This document shows, piece after piece, positions 17,297 to 25,919 of a stretch of 64,000 nt of DNA. Each line of letters starts with the position of its first letter. The first letter of the stretch is position 1. Below the pieces are notes generated by a model. The model ran no database searches. It had not been told where the DNA came from and saw only the letters and a program-made list of their open reading frames with translations. Origin of the DNA: Burkholderiales bacterium (GTDB lineage Bacteria; Pseudomonadota; Gammaproteobacteria; Burkholderiales; SG8-41). Where the stretch lies: positions 1 through 64,000 of the forward strand of contig JALHRQ010000011.1 of the NCBI GenBank assembly GCA_022841375.1, given 5' to 3'. The position numbers were made by a program, and so were the translations under genes.

Positions 17297-18148
17297 TCAG
17301 CGCGGCACTTCGCCGCGGATCTGCACGCGATGGATCAGCCAGTCCGGCCCCGCGCCGCCCATGTCCTGGCGGTGGAGCAGACAGCGGTTGTCCCAGATCA
17401 GCGTGTCGCCGTGCTGCCAATGATGCGTCCACACCAGTTCCGGCTGTGTCGCTTGTGCCCACAACGCGTCGAGCAGCGCTTCACTCTCCTCCAGCGGCAG
17501 GCCGATGATCCAGGCATTGCGCCGACGGCCCAGATACAGCGACTTGCGCCGCGTCTGCGGATGAGTTCGCACGATGCGGTGCTGGGCACCGGTCGCTTCG
17601 CGCGGGTCCATTACTTCGGCATGGCCTTTGCGCAAGCTGCCGTCATTCAGGCGGCTTTCGTCATGCAGCAGCATGCGGCCTTCGATTCCAGCCTTGAGGT
17701 CTTTCGGCAGGCGCTCATACGCGAGATATTGATTGGCAAATGCGATCTCGCCGCCTGCCGCCGATACCTCCAACGCGTGCAGCAGCGCAATGGAACAGGG
17801 ACGCATGCGGTACGACAGCTCGGTCAGCCACACAGCCTCGCCTTTGCCCGTGGTGCCGGTCGGTCGCACCATCTGCATGCGGTTCGACACCACCAAATAC
17901 TCTTGCCTGACCTCATCTTCCTGCTGATTGAGCACGCTGACGCCCTGCATCTCCGGAGTACCAAAGAAGGCAGCCAGCGCCAGCAGTGATTCGTCTGTCA
18001 ATGGCATTCCGCGCACCACCACCGCCAGATGTTCACGCAGCGCCTCGCGCAGCGCTTCCGCGGTCAGCGGCCCCGGCGCGCTCAGATCAACGCCGACAAC
18101 CTCGGCGCCGCAGGCATGACTGGAGGGAACAATCTGCGGAGTCTGCAT
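17297..18148 (-). CDS. TauD/TfdA-like dioxygenase-fold protein lacking the HxD motif
   Basis: A 283-residue member of the TauD/TfdA Fe(II)/2-oxoglutarate dioxygenase fold. Downstream family features are present: GGEIAFANQYLAYERL, then HGDTLIWDNRCLLHR with the distal iron-ligand-type His259, and HRVQIRG with the Arg expected to bind 2-oxoglutarate. The usual iron motif WHxD, however, reads WLTE at residues 107-110, so the first His is Leu and the Asp is Glu. Classical iron binding is therefore doubtful. The start at 18148 puts it 16 bases after the RraA-like gene; the upstream frame extension overlaps that gene. It is the last gene of the 20859-17297 operon. Confidence 0.82.
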   Translation of the reverse strand: MQTPQIVPSSHACGAEVVGVDLSAPGPLTAEALREALREHLAVVVRGMPLTDESLLALAAFFGTPEMQGVSVLNQQEDEVRQEYLVVSNRMQMVRPTGTTGKGEAVWLTELSYRMRPCSIALLHALEVSAAGGEIAFANQYLAYERLPKDLKAGIEGRMLLHDESRLNDGSLRKGHAEVMDPREATGAQHRIVRTHPQTRRKSLYLGRRRNAWIIGLPLEESEALLDALWAQATQPELVWTHHWQHGDTLIWDNRCLLHRQDMGGAGPDWLIHRVQIRGEVPR

Positions 18149-18164
18149 GAGGAATGCGCTGAAC

Positions 18165-18911
18165 TTAACCGCTGATTTTCTTGAAGTAGGCCTTGTTGGC
18201 GACATCGACCACGCTCATGCCGGCGGCGACATCGCGATTGCGTTCTTCCTCACCGGCCGACAGCGCCTGTGCGCGCGTCAATACTTCAGCGATCCGCGCG
18301 CGTGGAATAAAACACACGCCGTTGTCATCCGCGACCACCAGATCGCCGGCGTTCACCGGCACGCCGCAGATTTGCACCGGTCCGTTGATCGCCACCGTCT
18401 CCACCCGCCACTTGCCAGTCATCAGACTGACACCGCGTGCCCAGATCGGATAACCGATGCTGCGCGCCGTCGCCACATCGCGCGTCGCGCCATCGACAAT
18501 CGCGCCGGCTTCGCCCTGGCGTTTGCCAACGTTGGCCGAATTGCCGCCGAGGCTGGATATATGTTCAACGCCTTCGATCACCAGCACGTCCCCGGGTTTG
18601 GCGAGGTTGTGCGCTTCAATGTCGGCCTGTCCCGACTTGCGCGCCATCGCGCCCAGCGTCGGCGGCACCGACTGCATGATGTTGCGCACCGTCATCACCG
18701 GACCGACCATGCGTGCGCCGGGCAGCATCGGCTGCAATTTCGCCGCAGGAATCGCACCGTGAATACCCAGTTCGTCCATGGCATCCGACACCGTGCCGGC
18801 GATGTCGGTCAGCGCCAGATAAGCCTCAATCACTGTTTTGCCCGGCCGCGGAATGTCGAGCATGACAATGCGTTCGCGGGCGATTTTTCCAGTGAGTTTC
18901 GGTTCAGTCAT
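18165..18911 (-). CDS. RraA-like / 4-hydroxy-4-methyl-2-oxoglutarate (CHA) aldolase family protein
   Basis: A 248-residue member of the RraA/class II pyruvate aldolase family, a little longer than RraA (about 160) and close to the LigK/ProA aldolases (about 228). Family features are the DAMDELG segment near the start, GVEHISSLGGNSANVGKR (the G-rich loop) and GAIVDGATRDVATARSIGYPIWARG with the Arg-Asp pair that binds pyruvate and metal. Aldolases of this group cleave 4-carboxy-4-hydroxy-2-oxoadipate or related acids to pyruvate. GGGAG precedes the ATG at 18911. It lies in one operon with an amidohydrolase resembling LigI and a Bug protein, which favours an aldolase in an aromatic ring-cleavage-type pathway over RNase E inhibition. 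Confidence 0.83.
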   Translation of the reverse strand: MTEPKLTGKIARERIVMLDIPRPGKTVIEAYLALTDIAGTVSDAMDELGIHGAIPAAKLQPMLPGARMVGPVMTVRNIMQSVPPTLGAMARKSGQADIEAHNLAKPGDVLVIEGVEHISSLGGNSANVGKRQGEAGAIVDGATRDVATARSIGYPIWARGVSLMTGKWRVETVAINGPVQICGVPVNAGDLVVADDNGVCFIPRARIAEVLTRAQALSAGEEERNRDVAAGMSVVDVANKAYFKKISG

Positions 18912-18924
18912 GACAACAACTCCC

Positions 18925-19902
18925 TTATTCGGCTTTGGCGCCGGAAGCTTTGACCACCTTGGCCCATTTCTGGATTTCTTCGCGTACGAAACGGCCGAAT
19001 TCCTCCGGTGAATTCGGCGCGACGTCAGCACCCAGTGCGACCAGGCGTTTGTTGACCTCGGGCATCCGCAGTACGGTCCCGATCTCGGCATTCAGCCGTG
19101 AAATGATTGCGGCGGGCGTGCGCGACGGCGCAAAGAAGCCGTACCAGGAAGTCACCTCGTAGCCGGGAACACCGGATTCGGCGACCGTCGGCAAATCGGG
19201 CAGTTGCGCGGAACGCTTCAAGCCGGTCTGGGCGATGGCCCGCAGGCGACCCGCTTGCACCATCGGCAAGGCCGGCGGCAATCCCAGGGAAGCCAACTCG
19301 ATATGCCCTGCCATGACGTCGGTCACCACCGGGCCCGCACCCTTATACGGCACATGCACGATCTTCAAATTGTTATTGACGTTGAGCAATTCGATCGCCA
19401 GATGATTCGGCGAACCGGTATTGGCACCGAAATTGAGCTTCCCGGGCCGGGACTTGGCCAGGGCGATCAGGTCTTTCATCGATTTCACCGGCAGCGACGG
19501 ATGAACCACGATGACACTGGGCCCGGTGATGCCCTGCGTAATCGCCACCAGGTCGCGGGCCATGTCGTACTGCAGATCCTTGTAGAGGCTCATGCCGATG
19601 GCCTGCGGAATGCCGGCTGACAACAGGGTGTAGCCGTCGGCCGGCGACTTGGCGACAAATTCAGAGCCGATGTGCCCGCCACCGCCGGTGCGATTCTCAA
19701 CCAGCACCGCCCTGCCCAGCTTGGCTGCCAGATCGTTGCTGACGAAGCGCGCAAGGATGTCGGCGGTGCCGCCGGTCGCCAGAGGCACGACGATTTTCAC
19801 CGGGCGGTTCGGATAATCCTGCGCTATAGCGCTTTGAGCGCCGGCTATTGCCACCACCGCCACGACGGCTGCAGTGCATTGTTTGACCAGGTGTTTGACC
19901 AT
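18925..19902 (-). CDS. Bug/TctC-type TTT solute-binding protein 3
   Basis: A 325-residue periplasmic binding protein. The signal peptide (about residues 1-28) ends near QSAIAQ. The mature N terminus DYPNRPVKIVVPLATGGTADI carries the first ligand loop, and GRAVLVENRTGGGGHIGSE and KSPADGYTLL follow. The ATG at 19902 is chosen because GGAGAAG lies six bases upstream; a TTG seven codons earlier has no such site. It is flanked by the amidohydrolase (upstream) and RraA-like aldolase (13 bases downstream), so the ligand may be a polycarboxylate or aromatic acid fed into that pathway. Confidence 0.92.
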   Translation of the reverse strand: MVKHLVKQCTAAVVAVVAIAGAQSAIAQDYPNRPVKIVVPLATGGTADILARFVSNDLAAKLGRAVLVENRTGGGGHIGSEFVAKSPADGYTLLSAGIPQAIGMSLYKDLQYDMARDLVAITQGITGPSVIVVHPSLPVKSMKDLIALAKSRPGKLNFGANTGSPNHLAIELLNVNNNLKIVHVPYKGAGPVVTDVMAGHIELASLGLPPALPMVQAGRLRAIAQTGLKRSAQLPDLPTVAESGVPGYEVTSWYGFFAPSRTPAAIISRLNAEIGTVLRMPEVNKRLVALGADVAPNSPEEFGRFVREEIQKWAKVVKASGAKAE

Positions 19903-19947
19903 GCTCTTCTCCAGAATCTTCAAGTTAAGGTCACGGGGGCAATCGAA

Positions 19948-20859
19948 TCAGAAATCGTAAAGCCGCTGCGGGTTATCCGCGAGAATTTTCTGTTGCACGG
20001 CCGGATCCGCCGTCCACAGCGACAGGATATCCAGCAGATCACCGTCATTCGGCATCACGAAATTCGCCGGCATATGCCCCGGTACCGCGGGATGGGGCCA
20101 GTCGCTGCCCCACACCAGGCGATCCGGTGCTGCAGCAATTAACGCCTGCGCAAACGGCGTCACGTCATGCCACGGATAGGGTAGCTCCGACAGCCGGTAC
20201 GGCGCCGACAGCTTGGCCCAGAAACGGCCTTCCTTCATCAACCCAAGCATCGCCTGGAAACCCGGATCAGCAACGCCGGCGGCCGCAGGCACATGCCCCA
20301 TATGGTCAAACACCACGTCGACCGGCAACTTGCGCAGGCGCGGCACCAGTTCGGCGAGATTGCGCGCATCGGCATGCAACTGCACATGCCACTTCAACCC
20401 GGCAATGCGCGCTGCAGTGGCTTCAAGATCCTCCAGCATCAGCCCGCTTTTCGCGAAAAGATTGACGCGCACGCCGCGGAATCCCGCCTTGTGCAGACGC
20501 TCCAGTTCCTTGTCCGCCACATCGGTTGGCACGACTGCAACACCCCGCCACTGGCCGTTCATTTCGTTCAGGGTGTCGAGCTGCCGTTCATTGTCCATGC
20601 CATACACGCTGGGGGTTACCAGCACCGCGCGCTCAATCCCCAGCAGGGCCAGAAGCGCCTTGTACTGCGCAACAGACACATCGGGCGGTGTAAACAGCCG
20701 TTTCGGCGAAAACGGATACTTCGCCACCGGCCCGAAAATATGCGCGTGGCAATCAATGGATCCCGGTGGTGCCTTCAACCCGGGCTTGCGCGGCGTCAGG
20801 TCAGGTCCGTCGCAAATGGGGATGCCATCGCGATCCACTCGTTGTGCAGTGTTGCCCAT
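19948..20859 (-). CDS. Amidohydrolase family protein, 2-pyrone-4,6-dicarboxylate hydrolase-like
   Basis: A 303-residue metal-dependent hydrolase of the amidohydrolase-2 group. SIDCHAHIFGP near the N terminus is the HxH metal motif, VQLHADARNL and VVFDHMGHVP supply later histidines, and LVWGSDWPHPAVPG carries the catalytic Asp. This pattern and length match LigI-type 2-pyrone-4,6-dicarboxylate lactonases and related lactone hydrolases. GGAGGAG precedes the ATG. It is the first gene of the operon with a Bug protein, an RraA/LigK-like aldolase and a TauD-like protein. The lactonase-aldolase combination resembles part of the protocatechuate 4,5-cleavage route; a hydratase is missing locally. Confidence 0.87.
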   Translation of the reverse strand: MGNTAQRVDRDGIPICDGPDLTPRKPGLKAPPGSIDCHAHIFGPVAKYPFSPKRLFTPPDVSVAQYKALLALLGIERAVLVTPSVYGMDNERQLDTLNEMNGQWRGVAVVPTDVADKELERLHKAGFRGVRVNLFAKSGLMLEDLEATAARIAGLKWHVQLHADARNLAELVPRLRKLPVDVVFDHMGHVPAAAGVADPGFQAMLGLMKEGRFWAKLSAPYRLSELPYPWHDVTPFAQALIAAAPDRLVWGSDWPHPAVPGHMPANFVMPNDGDLLDILSLWTADPAVQQKILADNPQRLYDF

Positions 20860-21089
20860 CAACTTCTCCTCCGGCTTTTGTCAATAATGTGCGGATGATT
20901 CTAGAGGAACCGCTGCAGCTGACCAATGTGTAGTCCACACCTCGTTTGCCGTTCGCAGCCAATCACGCCCTCCCCTGCCTCCATCGCAGATGCTGACTGA
21001 CCAGCCAACACGGGTATCCGCCCGCAGGATGCTTTGTAAACGACCGCCGGGCGTGTAATCTCCACGCTTCCCTGCCGTCATCCCGTTTC

Positions 21090-22850
21090 ATGGCCGCCCG
21101 ACGACAAATCAAGTTCACCATCCACCGCGCACCCAAGGCACCGGCGATCGACGTGCCGGCGGCATTGCGCGAAGGACTGGCATTGCTGCAAGCGGGCAAA
21201 CTTGCGAAAGCAAAAAATTGTTTTCGCAGCGTGCTCGAAGCCGAACCCCGCCAGTTCGATGCGCTGCACCTGCTCGGGGTGATTGCCACGCGCTCCGGAC
21301 ATCCGGCCGAAGCGGACAAACTGATCAGCCAGGCCATCGCCATCAAACCGGCGGAGGCCGCGGCGTACGCCAATCGCGGACTGTCACGGCATGCGGCCAA
21401 ACAATACGAAGGTGCGCTGGCCGACTTTGATCGCGCCATCGCCCTCAAACCAGCCGAGGCCGAAAGCCATTATTGCCAGGGCAACGTGCTGTTTGACCTG
21501 AAACGTTACAGCCGCGCGCTGGCCAGTTACGACCGTGCCCTCGCGTTGCAGCCCGGCCACGCGGCAGCACACTGCAATCACGGCAGCGCCTTAAAAATGC
21601 TCAAGCGCCACCAGGCGGCACTGGCCAGCTTCGACCGTGCGCTCGCCCTCCGCCCTGACTTTGCCGATGCCCGCGGCAATCGCGCCAACGTGCTGCTGAG
21701 CCTGGGCCGTCCACACGAAGCCATCGCCGAATACGATCGCGCCATCGCCATCAATCCCCGGCACGCCGAATCACACAGCAACCGCGGCAACGCGCTGCAG
21801 CAGCTCGGCCGTTACGACGAAGCGCTCGCCAGCTACAACCATGCGTTGGCCATCCGCCCCGCGTACACACTCGCCCGCGCCAACCGCAGCAATCTGTTCC
21901 TGCTCACCGGCCGCTTCGCACAGGGCTGGCAGGATTTCGAGGCGCGCTGGGACAAATGGAGCCGCGCCCCGGCACAGCAGTCACTGCTGCCCGCCCGTTT
22001 CACCAAGCCGCAATGGGATGGCCGCCCCGGCACCGCCACGCTGCTGGTCTGGCCGGAACAGGGCATTGGCGACCAGATCCTTTATGCCTCGATGTTCAAC
22101 GAAGCGCGCGCACGCGCCGGACGGCTGATTCTCGCCGCCGATAAACGCCTGCAACCGCTGCTCGCACGATCGTTTCCGGACTGCGAAGTCACCACCATCG
22201 CGACCGCGCTGCGCCAGAACCGCTATGACGTACAGCTGCCGATGGGCAGCCTCGGTCAGCATTTCCGCGCCAGCGCCGACGATTTTCCGCGTCCGCCCAA
22301 AGCCTTTCTGCTGGCCGACACCCAACGCAGCGCCGCGCTGCGCAAAACCATCACCCCGGCACGCAAACGCATCTGCGGCCTGTCGTGGCGCAGCACCAAT
22401 GCGGAATTCGGTGAACACAAAAGCATGGCGCTGCCCGCCCTGCACCCCTTGCTGCAGCTGCCCGGTCTGCGTTTCGTCGATCTGCAGTACGGCGACACCG
22501 CCGCCGATCGTGCTGCTGCCGCCAGTGCTGGCACTGAAATCCTTCACCTTGATGCCGTCGACACCACCGAGGATATCGACAGCCTCGCCGCACTGATCAA
22601 CGCCTGCGATGTCATCGTCACCATCAGCAACACCACCGCACATCTGGCCGGTGCGCTGGGGAAGAAGGTATTCCTGATGCTGCCCCATGCCGCCGGACGG
22701 CTGTGGTACTGGCAGACCGACCGCGACGACACGCTGTGGTACCCGGGCGTGCGCGTCTTTCGCCAGCGCCGGCCCGGTGACTGGGCTGAAGTGGTTGAAC
22801 GGGTGTGTGCCGCAATCGCCCAGCCCTCACCAAGTCGGCGGCGCCGCTGA
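21090..22850 (+). CDS. TPR protein with GT9-like glycosyltransferase domain 1
   Basis: A 586-residue cytoplasmic protein with no signal peptide. A short basic N terminus (MAARRQIKFTIHRAPK) is followed by about seven tetratricopeptide repeats at residues 25-270 and a C-terminal domain (about 300-580) resembling the family-9 heptosyltransferase fold. The latter has TLLVWPEQGIGDQILYAS, FVDLQYGDT and VIVTISNTTAHLAGALG, where GT9 enzymes usually read SVDTxxxHLAG. TPR-GT9 proteins are thought to glycosylate protein or cell-envelope acceptors, but the acceptor and donor are unknown. It is the first of three adjacent paralogues, 25 bases before the next. The ribosome-binding site is weak. Confidence 0.83.
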   Translation: MAARRQIKFTIHRAPKAPAIDVPAALREGLALLQAGKLAKAKNCFRSVLEAEPRQFDALHLLGVIATRSGHPAEADKLISQAIAIKPAEAAAYANRGLSRHAAKQYEGALADFDRAIALKPAEAESHYCQGNVLFDLKRYSRALASYDRALALQPGHAAAHCNHGSALKMLKRHQAALASFDRALALRPDFADARGNRANVLLSLGRPHEAIAEYDRAIAINPRHAESHSNRGNALQQLGRYDEALASYNHALAIRPAYTLARANRSNLFLLTGRFAQGWQDFEARWDKWSRAPAQQSLLPARFTKPQWDGRPGTATLLVWPEQGIGDQILYASMFNEARARAGRLILAADKRLQPLLARSFPDCEVTTIATALRQNRYDVQLPMGSLGQHFRASADDFPRPPKAFLLADTQRSAALRKTITPARKRICGLSWRSTNAEFGEHKSMALPALHPLLQLPGLRFVDLQYGDTAADRAAAASAGTEILHLDAVDTTEDIDSLAALINACDVIVTISNTTAHLAGALGKKVFLMLPHAAGRLWYWQTDRDDTLWYPGVRVFRQRRPGDWAEVVERVCAAIAQPSPSRRRR

Positions 22851-22875
22851 TTGCCGCAAGGCGGCACAAAAAATC

Positions 22876-25800
22876 ATGGCAGTACGAAAAAAAATCAACT
22901 ATGCCGTCTCCCGCAAAGCCAAGCCGGGTCGCACCGTCGTCACCGGCAATGTCAGCGCCGATGCGCCGCCACCCACACACCCTGATGTTGATTTCCGTCG
23001 CGGCAATGAACGGTTCGACCGCCGCCAATACCCGGAAGCCCTGGCCTGTTACGACCGTGTAATCGCATTGGTGCCCGGCCACTTCCCCGCGATCATCAAC
23101 CGCGGCGCCACTTACGCGCAGTCCGGGGAGTACCGCACCGCGCTGGCCGATTTCGATCGCGCCCTGACGCTGCAGCCGGACAACGCCGACATTCATTGCA
23201 TGCGCGCCGGCGCGCTGCGCGCGCTGAATCAATACGAAGCCATGATCGCCGCCTACGACGACGCGGTCCGCCTGCGCCCGGATTTCGCCCACGCGCGTTT
23301 CCGCCGCGGCGTATGCAAACTGCTGATCGGCCGCTACACCGAAGGCTGGAAGGACTACGCCGCCCGTTGGGATGAATGGGCTCAGTTCAAAACTCCGCCC
23401 GGGCAGGCGCAGACGCGGCTGGGTCTCAACAGTTTCAGCAAACCACTGTGGAATGGATCCCACACGCAGGACACCGTGCTGATCTGGGCGGAACAGGGGC
23501 CGGGCGACCAGATCCTGTTTGCCTCGATGCTGAACGAAGCCGCTGCGCGGTCCGGTGGCATCATCCTTGCGCTGGAAAAGCGCCTGCACCCGCTGTTCGC
23601 GCGATCATTCCCGAATGTGGCCATCACCACGATCTCGCGGGCCGCAAAACAAGGTGGTTACCAGCAGCAGATGCCGATGGGCGATCTCGGCGCGCTGTTC
23701 CGCAACAGCGCCGATGATTTCCTCAGTCAGCGCAAGCCTTATCTGCTTGCGGAAGCCAGCAGCAGCGCCGCACTGCGCAAAACCATTGCTCCGGCGGGCC
23801 AACGCATCATCGGCCTGTCCTGGCTCAGTACCAACAAGGAATCCGGCGCGCTGAAAAGCATGCCGCTTGCAGCGCTGAAGCCGCTGCTGGAAACGCCCGG
23901 GCTGCAATTTGTCGACCTGCAGTATGGCGACACCAGCGCCGAACGCGCCGCGCTGCGCAACATTACCGGCATCGAGCTTGTGCATCTCGATGAAATCGAC
24001 AATCAAAATGACATCGACGGCCTCGCCGCGCTGATCAGCGCCTGCGATGTCATCGTCACCATCAGCAACACCACGGCGCATCTGGCCGGCGCACTGGGCA
24101 AGGAAGTGCTGCTGGTGCTGCCCCATGCCGCCGGCCATTTCTGGTACTGGCAAATCGACCGCGACGACACCTTGTGGTACGACAAGGTCCGCGTCTTCCG
24201 CCAGCCCCGTGCCGGCGACTGGCCGGCAGTCATCCAGCGCGTGAAAGCTGCACTGGGCTCAGCCGGGCCGCAACCAAAATTACGCACCGGCGCGACCGGC
24301 ACACGCGTCATCTCACACACCATCACGCACAAACCCAAGACGCCTGCCGCAAGCACTGCCAAAGTCGCGATCGACAATAGTGTGACCTTGCTGCAACAAG
24401 GTGCAATCGAACCGGCGCGTCAGCAGCTTGAGGATCTGATCCAGGCCAAACCGCAAAACGCGGAAGCGCTGCAGCTGCTGGGCAGCATCATGCTGATCGA
24501 AGGCAGGCCCGCGGAAGCAGCCGTGTTTCTGCAAAGCCGGCTTGCCGTCACCCCCGCCGTCGCCGAGGCCAGCCTCGGCCTGGTGCTGCACCGGCTGAAA
24601 CGCGACCGTGAAGCGCTGGTGCAATTCGAAAAAGCAGCCGCGATCGATCCCGATTACGCCGAGGCGCATTCCAATTGCGGCGTGATCCTCAACGAAATGG
24701 GGCGTTTTGCCGAGGCAGTTGCCGCCTATGACCGCGCCATTGCCATCAAACCCGGTTTCGCCGACGCGCACTGCAACCGCGGTGTCGCGCTGAACAACCT
24801 CAACCGCCATGCCGATGCCGTCATCAGTTATGACCGCGCCATCGCAATCAAGCCCGGCTACGCCGCGGCCCACTGGAACCGCAGCCTCGCGCTGCTGACC
24901 AGCGGCGAATTCGGCCGCGGCTGGGAACAATATGGATGGCGCTGGAAAAAACGCGAGATCACTTCCGACGATCTGAGCAAGCGGCCATTCTGGTACGGCA
25001 CCCGGCAGCGCCGCGGCAAACATGACCTGCCGCACGGCGTGCCCTGCGCCTTTGATCCGCCGTTCTGGGACGGCACGCCGAACAAGGATTCGCTGCTGGT
25101 CTGGCCTGAACAGGGTGTGGGTGAACAGGTGCTCTACAGCTCGATGCTCAACGAGGCACGCGCGCGCGTCAGCAAACTGACACTGATCCTCCAGCAAAAA
25201 CTGCACCCGCTGTTCCAGCGCGCCTTTCCTGAGTGCCGCATCGTCACCTATGAAACTGCGGTCGCCGAAAACCATTTCGACTGGCAGATTCCGCTGGGAG
25301 AACTCGGACGGTTTTTCCGGCCGTCCATTGACGACTTCCTGCGCCATCGCAAGCCGTACCTGAAAGCCGACCGCGCGCGCAGCGCAGCCCTGCGCCAGGA
25401 GATCGCGCCGAAGCGCCAGCGCATCGTCGGCCTGTCGTGGTACAGCCGCAACGCCGAATTCGGCGCCCGGAAAACGCTGTCACTCGATCAGCTCGCGCCG
25501 CTGCTGACCTTGCCCGATCTGCGTTTTGTCGATCTGCAATACGGCGACACCGCCACGGCGCGCACCGCCATCCGCCGCAACACCGGCGTTGAAATCACCC
25601 GCGTGGCATCGGTCGATAACTGGGAAGACGTTGACGGCTTTGCCGCGCTGGTCAACGCCTGCGACCTGATCGTCACCATCAGCAACACCACGGCGCACAT
25701 TGCCGGCGCCCTCGGCAAGGATGTGCTGCTGATGCTGCCGCACTCGCAGGGCCGCTTCTGGTACTGGCAGGCCGATCGTGACGACTCGCTGTTTTATCCC

Positions 25801-25902
25801 GGCATGCAGCTCTACCGCCAACACGCCAGCGGCGACTGGTCACAGGTCATCAATGATGTATGTACTGCCGTCGCACAAAAGTTAAAATCGGGCAAACCCT
25901 GA
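22876..25902 (+). CDS. Double-module TPR/GT9-like glycosyltransferase protein
   Basis: A 1008-residue protein made of two complete copies of the TPR plus GT9-like module found singly in both neighbours. Module 1 has TPRs at about 35-165 and a transferase domain at 175-458; module 2 has TPRs at about 495-690 and a transferase domain at 728-1005. Each transferase half keeps the WPEQG, VDLQYGDT and TISNTTAH signatures. Module 2 has an extra segment (about 690-725, around DDLSKRPFWYGT) before its first transferase strand. The N terminus MAVRKKINYAVSRKAK again matches the short basic tag of its paralogues. A longer frame starting at 22687 overlaps the previous gene and is not used. No signal peptide is present. 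Confidence 0.83.
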   Translation: MAVRKKINYAVSRKAKPGRTVVTGNVSADAPPPTHPDVDFRRGNERFDRRQYPEALACYDRVIALVPGHFPAIINRGATYAQSGEYRTALADFDRALTLQPDNADIHCMRAGALRALNQYEAMIAAYDDAVRLRPDFAHARFRRGVCKLLIGRYTEGWKDYAARWDEWAQFKTPPGQAQTRLGLNSFSKPLWNGSHTQDTVLIWAEQGPGDQILFASMLNEAAARSGGIILALEKRLHPLFARSFPNVAITTISRAAKQGGYQQQMPMGDLGALFRNSADDFLSQRKPYLLAEASSSAALRKTIAPAGQRIIGLSWLSTNKESGALKSMPLAALKPLLETPGLQFVDLQYGDTSAERAALRNITGIELVHLDEIDNQNDIDGLAALISACDVIVTISNTTAHLAGALGKEVLLVLPHAAGHFWYWQIDRDDTLWYDKVRVFRQPRAGDWPAVIQRVKAALGSAGPQPKLRTGATGTRVISHTITHKPKTPAASTAKVAIDNSVTLLQQGAIEPARQQLEDLIQAKPQNAEALQLLGSIMLIEGRPAEAAVFLQSRLAVTPAVAEASLGLVLHRLKRDREALVQFEKAAAIDPDYAEAHSNCGVILNEMGRFAEAVAAYDRAIAIKPGFADAHCNRGVALNNLNRHADAVISYDRAIAIKPGYAAAHWNRSLALLTSGEFGRGWEQYGWRWKKREITSDDLSKRPFWYGTRQRRGKHDLPHGVPCAFDPPFWDGTPNKDSLLVWPEQGVGEQVLYSSMLNEARARVSKLTLILQQKLHPLFQRAFPECRIVTYETAVAENHFDWQIPLGELGRFFRPSIDDFLRHRKPYLKADRARSAALRQEIAPKRQRIVGLSWYSRNAEFGARKTLSLDQLAPLLTLPDLRFVDLQYGDTATARTAIRRNTGVEITRVASVDNWEDVDGFAALVNACDLIVTISNTTAHIAGALGKDVLLMLPHSQGRFWYWQADRDDSLFYPGMQLYRQHASGDWSQVINDVCTAVAQKLKSGKP

Positions 25903-25919
25903 GTCCGCCACAACCACCC

